NCBI RefSeq assembly: GCF_937910895.1 | Contig: NZ_CALEMI010000044.1 | Span: forward strand, 1 to 64,000 | Direction: 5' to 3' | Length of the DNA: 64,000 nt | Source of the DNA: an uncultured Dokdonia sp. | GTDB taxonomy: Bacteria; Bacteroidota; Bacteroidia; Flavobacteriales; Flavobacteriaceae | Shown: positions 59,047 through 64,000 of the stretch, one piece after another | Layout of the letters: each line of letters begins with the position of its first letter | Numbering within the stretch: the stretch's first letter is position 1 | Notes under the pieces: generated by a model | What the model was told of the DNA's origin: nothing | The model's database searches: none | What the model saw: only the letters and a program-made list of their open reading frames with translations | Program-made: the position numbers and the translations under genes

Positions 59047-60123
59047 ATGAGTACAGATCTACAAATACACAGGCCAGAACCTATTAGTAAGGCAAAACAA
59101 GTAACCCGGTTTGATAATGAAACAGACGTAAAGCAAGCCATCAAAACATTGGAAGCTGGTAAGTCTATCATGATAGAAGGCTTTTATAGCAATGGCTTAA
59201 TACTGCTCAAAGCATTGAAAGTACACCTTGATAAAAAGCTCCCTAACGAATCTTTTCAGGAACAACGTGCTTATCGCGCAGCCTATCATAAATTGTCCAA
59301 CGGTATTCTCATCGAAATCGAAGATCATAAAGTCGCTCTTAAAAAAGCACCTTTTATTGGTTGGTTAGAAAAGCTATATCCAGAAACGAGTGATTTTGTA
59401 TTGTCCTTCCCACAAATACAAGGACTCAATAGTTCGTGGCAATGGTATACAAATGGAATTTCTGTTCCTGTATTACGTAATAAAGTCCACCCCTATTATG
59501 GGACGTATTTCCCAACACGTTTTGATCACGTCATCCTTTTTGATAATTGGTTAAAACGGTATGAAGGACTTAAAAAAACGGCGATAGATGTTGGGATAGG
59601 AAGTGGGGTACTTTCTTTTCAGCTTTTAAAATATGGATTTCAGACGGTATATGGTACAGATACCAATCCGAATGCCATTATTGGATTAACAGAGTTTATG
59701 GGAGACACGAAGTTGTCACGAAAAATAACCCTAGATCATGCGCCTCTTTTTGGAAAATTTGATGCTCCAACAGAGCTGATCGTTTTCAATCCACCGTGGT
59801 TGCCTAAAATTAATCAGTTAGAGAATTTGGATGAAGCCATGTACTATGATGAAAACTTATTCCCTGATTTTTTCGCGGAAGCAAAAAAACATTTATTACC
59901 CGACGGACAATTGGTAGTTTTATTCTCAAATTTAGCCCAAATCACACATTTCAAAACAGCACATCCTATAGAAAAAGAATTGTCTGAAGGCGGACGATTC
60001 CGATTAGAACGCTGTTTTAAGAAACGTGTCAAAGAAGCTTCTATACAAACAAAGCGTGATCAGCACTGGCGTGGCTCTGAAGAAGTAGAACTTTGGGTGT
60101 TGATGCATAAGTTGAGTCTATGA
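59047..60123 (+). CDS. Class I SAM-dependent methyltransferase (RlmG/PrmC-like)
   Basis: A ~150-residue N-terminal part is followed by a Rossmann methyltransferase with IDVGIGSGVLSFQLLKYGFQ (SAM loop), VYGTDTNPNAIIGL and IVFNPPWLPKI. The NPPW motif is typical of enzymes that methylate amino groups on bases or Gln. LVVLFSNLAQI follows. The start is placed at ATG 59047; an in-frame TTG at 59014 is less likely. Substrate (rRNA, tRNA, protein) is unknown. Confidence 0.82.
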   Translation: MSTDLQIHRPEPISKAKQVTRFDNETDVKQAIKTLEAGKSIMIEGFYSNGLILLKALKVHLDKKLPNESFQEQRAYRAAYHKLSNGILIEIEDHKVALKKAPFIGWLEKLYPETSDFVLSFPQIQGLNSSWQWYTNGISVPVLRNKVHPYYGTYFPTRFDHVILFDNWLKRYEGLKKTAIDVGIGSGVLSFQLLKYGFQTVYGTDTNPNAIIGLTEFMGDTKLSRKITLDHAPLFGKFDAPTELIVFNPPWLPKINQLENLDEAMYYDENLFPDFFAEAKKHLLPDGQLVVLFSNLAQITHFKTAHPIEKELSEGGRFRLERCFKKRVKEASIQTKRDQHWRGSEEVELWVLMHKLSL

Positions 60124-60395
60124 GTTGTGAGTCGTTGAGTTTAAATGTTTAAAAGGTCAAATGTTTAAAAGTTATAATTTGATGAGTCTATATTCTATGA
60201 GCGAAGCGGTCTATATTCTTTCAGCATAGCGTTCTTCCTAAAAAAAGTCGATGAGTCGAGGTGTCGATGAGTTTAAATATTTAAAAGTTATAATTTTAGG
60301 AGTCTATACTCTATGAGCGAAGCGGTCTATATTCTTTCAGCGTAGCGTTCTTCCTAAAAAAAGTCGATGAGTATAGAAGATTATATACTCCGCAT
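60124..60395. repeat. Tandem 116-bp imperfect duplication
   Basis: GAGTCTATA...GAGCGAAGCGGTCTATATTC ... GTTCTTCCTAAAAAAAGTCG starts at 60184 and again at 60300, a period of 116 bp, nearly identical. The preceding TTTAAAAGTTATAATTT is also repeated. It fills the gap between two converging genes. No terminator of the usual kind is evident. Confidence 0.85.
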
Positions 60396-61577
60396 CTATT
60401 CCTCTAGATCATGAACTGCAACGGCAATTTTGGAATCGGCAGTGCCGTAATAAAGAAACCAATTGCCTTTAAATTTGACCAATCCTTCTACAAAACAAAC
60501 TTCATTAACCTCTCCGATTTTCTCGTAATCCTTATCAGGATATATAAAATAGGAGGGAGTTCTGTCAAGTAATTGATACGGATGGTTTTTGTCAAAAAGT
60601 GCTTGACCCGCAGCATAGGTGAATTTTGGTAAGTCGGAATCATTGAAATTAGCCGCATTACTCCCATTATAAATGAGTAAGATGCCTTCCTCTTTATAGA
60701 TCGCAAAAGGACCTGGCTCTACCAATCGACTATCAAAATACCCACTTCTAGGATATAATACTGAGATCATTTTTTGATTCTCTTCGTTAATGGCAACGTC
60801 CCAATGAATCAAATCGTCTGAGGTAGCTATATACAAATTAGTATCTCCAAAATACATCCAGTATTTCCCATCGATCTTTTTAGCAATATTTTTATCTCCA
60901 ACTACTTCTACGACAATCGCACCCGATTTTGACCAGAGATCCTTGTAAATATCTTGGCTGAGTACGAGTCCGTGCTTTGTCCAGTTGATTAAATCTTTAG
61001 AAGAGGCAATCGCTAGTCTTGCTGTTTTTCCGTCGTAAGCGGTGTAGGTCATGATATAAGTCCCATCTGCACTTTCGATAATTCTTGGATCTTCAACACC
61101 ATCAAAATAACAACTTTTACAATCCTCTACAAGTGACTCACCATTCAGTTTTCTATAATTCCACTCGTAGGGTTTCATCGCATCTTCATCAGGATAAAAT
61201 ACAGGAGTTTCTTGTTTTGTAAAATGAAGCCCATCGTCACTGATCGCAAGACCAATACGAGAAGTTCCCATAGAATCCTGTGCTCTATAAAACAAATACA
61301 CCTGATCGTCTTTGACAATCGCAGACGGGTTGAGTACATTGCGTTCTTCCCAATTGCGTTCTTCTTTTGTGATCGGGCATTCAAATTGTAAACTAGTGGT
61401 GGGTTTTAAAATAGGATTGATACTATCTATTTTTGTGAAATTGGTGAATGCCCAATGATCTATATCTTGATGTAATTCAGCTGTTTCTACAGATTCTTTT
61501 TGGCAGCTACAAAAGAAAATAGCTATTAAAATTATTGAATACATAGATTTTATGAAGGAAGTAGCTATACGCATCAT
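60396..61577 (-). CDS. GH130-like glycosidase/phosphorylase lipoprotein
   Basis: The protein has 393 residues. The lipoprotein signal ends in IFFCSC (Cys25), so it is membrane-anchored on the periplasmic or outer side. The body is a five-bladed beta propeller with the GH130/GH43 motifs NVLNPSAIVKDDQVYLFYRA, ISDDGLHFTKQETPVFYPDE, YFDGVEDPRIIESADGTYIM (161-165 is VEDPR) and YTAYDGKTARLAIASSKDL. GH130 enzymes act on beta-mannosides, often by phosphorolysis; periplasmic members may be hydrolases. No SusC/SusD or other polysaccharide-use genes lie nearby. Confidence 0.8.
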   Translation of the reverse strand: MMRIATSFIKSMYSIILIAIFFCSCQKESVETAELHQDIDHWAFTNFTKIDSINPILKPTTSLQFECPITKEERNWEERNVLNPSAIVKDDQVYLFYRAQDSMGTSRIGLAISDDGLHFTKQETPVFYPDEDAMKPYEWNYRKLNGESLVEDCKSCYFDGVEDPRIIESADGTYIMTYTAYDGKTARLAIASSKDLINWTKHGLVLSQDIYKDLWSKSGAIVVEVVGDKNIAKKIDGKYWMYFGDTNLYIATSDDLIHWDVAINEENQKMISVLYPRSGYFDSRLVEPGPFAIYKEEGILLIYNGSNAANFNDSDLPKFTYAAGQALFDKNHPYQLLDRTPSYFIYPDKDYEKIGEVNEVCFVEGLVKFKGNWFLYYGTADSKIAVAVHDLEE

Positions 61578-61880
61578 GTTTGTTGAGGTTTAGGTGGATG
61601 TAGTGGAAAGATACAGGTTTTAAACGGAGGAGTTTTTATAATAAGACGGATTACTTTTTTGAAAGTTCTTTAGTTTTTGATATAAAGGGGTTTAAGTGAA
61701 AAGTGAAAAGTGAAAAGTGAAAATGGAAATCTTGGCTTCACTTTTTTAAATATGGTCTTTTGGAGTGGGTATGGTGGTGTGTTTTGTATGGGAAGATGTT
61801 GGGGATTAGGAGAAGGTGAATTCTAAACTACCAAGTTTTTGGAACGCGATGCAATCGCGCACCAGCGTCATAGGTTTTCG
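61578..61880. other. Intergenic region with a 7-mer tandem repeat and hairpin repeat copy 3
   Basis: GTGAAAA occurs four times in tandem (61696-61723). Copy 3 of the GGAACGCGATGCAATCGCG hairpin repeat is at 61837-61867, right where the group II intron remnant begins, so the element may mark the junction. No other gene is supported. Confidence 0.6.
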
Positions 61881-62136
61881 TACGTGTAGGCTTCCCTGTA
61901 AGCTTACAATAGCTTATGCATGGAGTCGCACACGAATGGGAGGTTGGGCAGTCGCCCAAAGCCCTATTTTAGGAACGACCATTACCATAAAACGGTTAAA
62001 GATGAGAGGGTATATTAGTTTAATCGATTATTACAAACGAGAAGTATAATTATCGAACCGCCGTATACGAGACCCGTATGTACGGTGGTGTGAGAGGCGC
62101 AGTGGCGGTTATCTGACCGTCACCCGTCTACTCGAT
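61868..62136 (+). mobile_element. 3' remnant of a group II intron (domains V and VI retained)
   Basis: After the maturase end, ACCGCCGTA (62057-62065) pairs with TACGGTGGT (62081-62089), and TACG with CGTA inside, leaving a two-base bulge; TGAGAGG follows. This is the domain V hairpin. GTGGCGGTTATCTGACCGTC is a domain VI-like hairpin, and CTACTCGAT (62128-62136) is a typical intron 3' end. The 5' domains and most of the reverse transcriptase are lost. The 5' boundary is estimated. Confidence 0.8.
61880..62049 (+). pseudogene. C-terminal remnant of a group II intron reverse transcriptase/maturase
   Basis: The frame ends with the segments AYAWSRTRMGGWAVAQSP, ILGTTITIKRL and RGYISLIDYYKREV, then a stop. 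This matches the end of domain X in maturases encoded by bacterial group II introns. About 50 to 70 residues remain; the reverse transcriptase palm and fingers are missing, so it is not functional. An open frame continues upstream to ATG 61816, but that part looks like random translation of the hairpin repeat. Confidence 0.8.
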
Positions 62137-62146
62137 TAGCAAACGT

Positions 62147-64000
62147 TTATTTTTCATATTCTTCTTTCCAAATGTCAAAATAAATTAGGTCACTTCTTCC
62201 TAGATTAGTGTAAAGTAAATATTCAGGGATAACTTCGGAAAAAAATAATCTTTTGGAACTATTTAAATTAGATATTCTATTGTTCATTTCCTTAAATAAC
62301 TTTCTTCTTTTAGAGAAATACATAGACTCTATTAAATCATAAGAATTTGAAGAGATAAGCTTGTCTTCATCTATGTTGTCATCTTTATTAAATGCCATCA
62401 TGTAAGCTTCGATCATTCCAGATGTTCTTAAGATATGAGAAACATAGCTTAACCAATTTTTATGTAAGCCATTTTGACTAGCCTCTCCTAACATATTCAA
62501 AAGTCTGAAGTAAAGGGTTGAAGCAGCATTGATGGAAATAGGTAAATATGTAGATGTTACTGATAAAGCTCCAGTCTCAAAAAACGCATTACCAATAGGA
62601 TTTATTGTTCCATATGTTGGAGCTGTTCCACATGCAGATAAAAACACAATTGGAGCGGTGATATTATTTTTTATGATATCGTCACCAAATAATTTTTCAT
62701 CTCCAATCCATAAATATGAAGACCTTGATTCCTCATCGTAATCACCATGGCAATCAAATATTAGTAAGTCTGGTTGTATTTCTGAAATAGCAAGTTTAAC
62801 TTCATCAATAGAATTGCATTTTTTAATGATAAATTTTTTAATTTTTGATAATTCATAAACTTGCTCTTGCCATACTTTAAATTCATCTTCATCAGTACCC
62901 ATTATTACTAATGTTTTTTCCAAAATATTTCTAGGAATTGAATAATTAAAGGTTTTGTTTGAAACAAAAATTGACATCAAACCATGAAGTGTCGTTTCAG
63001 GTAAGCGACATATATCATGTGTGAATGATAATGGTACATCATCGATTAAAAGCCATTCGATTGGAATGTCTGATACGCAAACTATTTGTCCATCTCTTGC
63101 TTTAATTAATTTCGATAAGTCTTCAGAAAGTATTTTGCTTTTTAATGTTTTACCAAATTTATATATTGATTTTTTTATGTTTCTCCAATTTTTTGAAGTG
63201 GTTAAATTTGGAAAAGCTTGGGTGCGGAAAAAGGATAGCTCTCTATAAATTGATTTTCCTCGAATAGGAAACCTGATAATTGGACTATAGGAAAAAGATG
63301 AATGTAAATAAGCAATATCATCTAAATATTTTAGTCTCATTTGTAATACCTTCATTCCTGCATTATATATTTCTATACCTATATTCTCTTTTTTTTCAAC
63401 TTCATTAATATAATTTTCAGTTTGCTCAACTAATATTGTTTCAATTTTAGGATCTCCTCCATATATTTTTTTAACATCTGGATTATGAAAAGGTAAAATC
63501 ATAATTAATGGCGCTAAATTTGAATCATTTTCATTAATAGGTCTTATTAGATTTTCTGCATAACAGATTTTTGTAAAAAAATCAATATTATTTATCTGTT
63601 CTATAAATAAATTTTGTCTATTGAAAGAGTGCCTATTTAAGTGAGCTTTTCTAGATTCTTCATCTGAATAGTCTTTATTGTTTTCAGATGAGAACTCTGA
63701 TGTATTAATTCCGCAATTTCCAATTATTTGATTTAGTATATAATAATTTCCTCTGGAAGGTGAAAAGTAAGGAAATGGAACATATGATTTATAATCAATT
63801 AATGTTTTAGGTTTTAATTCGATCTTGGCTACGTTTAATGCGGTAAAAATTGAATTTTGATTTTTTATTAATTGGATTATGAATTCGTTGGGTGAGTTTA
63901 TTGATTTATTATTTTTTAACTCATTTGGTAAGCTGTTGAACAAGTAAGTATAAATTAATTCACTTTTTAAGTCAATTAATTTATTATAAGCTATTACTTG
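62147..64000 (-). CDS. CHAT-domain protein, N-terminus beyond the window
   Basis: At least 617 residues; the frame is open to the window edge (QVIAYNKLIDLKSELIYTYL and on), so the true start lies outside; an internal TTG at 63943 is not the start. The CHAT caspase-like domain is in the last ~300 residues: PDLLIFDCHGDYDEESRSSY (catalytic His) and APIVFLSACGTAPTYGTINP (catalytic Cys), followed by GNAFFETGALSVTSTYLPIS. The N-terminal part has no recognised TPRs. CHAT proteases cut protein targets in some defence systems and in other pathways. The upstream gene would show which. Confidence 0.82.
   Translation of the reverse strand, partial: QVIAYNKLIDLKSELIYTYLFNSLPNELKNNKSINSPNEFIIQLIKNQNSIFTALNVAKIELKPKTLIDYKSYVPFPYFSPSRGNYYILNQIIGNCGINTSEFSSENNKDYSDEESRKAHLNRHSFNRQNLFIEQINNIDFFTKICYAENLIRPINENDSNLAPLIMILPFHNPDVKKIYGGDPKIETILVEQTENYINEVEKKENIGIEIYNAGMKVLQMRLKYLDDIAYLHSSFSYSPIIRFPIRGKSIYRELSFFRTQAFPNLTTSKNWRNIKKSIYKFGKTLKSKILSEDLSKLIKARDGQIVCVSDIPIEWLLIDDVPLSFTHDICRLPETTLHGLMSIFVSNKTFNYSIPRNILEKTLVIMGTDEDEFKVWQEQVYELSKIKKFIIKKCNSIDEVKLAISEIQPDLLIFDCHGDYDEESRSSYLWIGDEKLFGDDIIKNNITAPIVFLSACGTAPTYGTINPIGNAFFETGALSVTSTYLPISINAASTLYFRLLNMLGEASQNGLHKNWLSYVSHILRTSGMIEAYMMAFNKDDNIDEDKLISSNSYDLIESMYFSKRRKLFKEMNNRISNLNSSKRLFFSEVIPEYLLYTNLGRSDLIYFDIWKEEYEK

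Noticed and set aside
61816-61880. Upstream part of the open frame leading into the maturase remnant considered as coding
   Set aside because: It translates the hairpin repeat and has no similarity to reverse transcriptases.

Overview
The window looks like chromosomal DNA of a marine-type flavobacterium (Bacteroidota, Flavobacteriaceae). The DNA is AT-rich and ribosome binding sites are weak. One gene carries a type IX secretion sorting tail, and some promoters fit the Bacteroidota TAnnTTTG -7 box. Several gene orders are typical of the family: rpmB-rpmG-DUF4295, ybbR-coaE-histidine kinase-response regulator, and kpsF-tatC-CMD-lptB facing recQ. A 14-bp palindrome, GCTTTCGCGAAAGC, occurs 15 times exactly; I associate it with Dokdonia-like genomes, but the genus is a guess. 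No rRNA, tRNA or CRISPR was seen.

Layout. 1-620: start of an amidohydrolase whose last ~175 bases turn into GC-rich, phage-portal-like sequence (probable chimeric contig end). 818-8185, all minus strand: a ParE-type toxin-antitoxin pair, a SulP anion transporter, a secreted SH3-like protein, then a likely defence patch (nucleoside-phosphorylase-domain protein, HEPN protein, ParA-like ATPase). 8551-31299: core genes recN, fabI, glycosyltransferases, ybbR, coaE, an RprXY-like two-component pair, miaA, a K+ channel, an exonuclease/GIY-YIG fusion, yggS, a DUF1015 protein, 3-hydroxybutyryl-CoA dehydrogenase, a Gfo/Idh/MocA oxidoreductase, pcm, a cyanophycinase-like secreted protein, recR and a lipoyl acyltransferase. 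31376-44760: small secreted proteins, an exonuclease-FAH-Hpt-cinA run, the L28/L33 operon, DUF192-lgt, an orphan AbiGi-like gene, yidD-cysS, a lipoprotein and folE. 44891-58348: a LytTR two-component pair facing an ExbB-like protein, the lptB to kpsF block, recQ, an FRG-domain gene with a possible nonsense codon, an ECF sigma/regulator pair and a hydrolase-OsmC fusion. 59047-64000: a methyltransferase, a GH130-like lipoprotein, the 3' remnant of a group II intron and a CHAT-domain protein running off the end.

Most genes are housekeeping: membrane biogenesis, DNA repair, cofactor synthesis and sensory systems. The accessory layer is scattered: PNP, ParA/HEPN, toxin-antitoxin, AbiGi, FRG and CHAT genes, mostly with AT-rich sequence and next to small repeats. 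The two best leads for something undescribed are (a) a repeat family with five copies (10507-10775, 42398, 43874) that keeps a two-hairpin RNA architecture while its stem sequences change, and (b) the overlapping ParA-HEPN gene pair beside a PNP-domain protein at 5007-8185.
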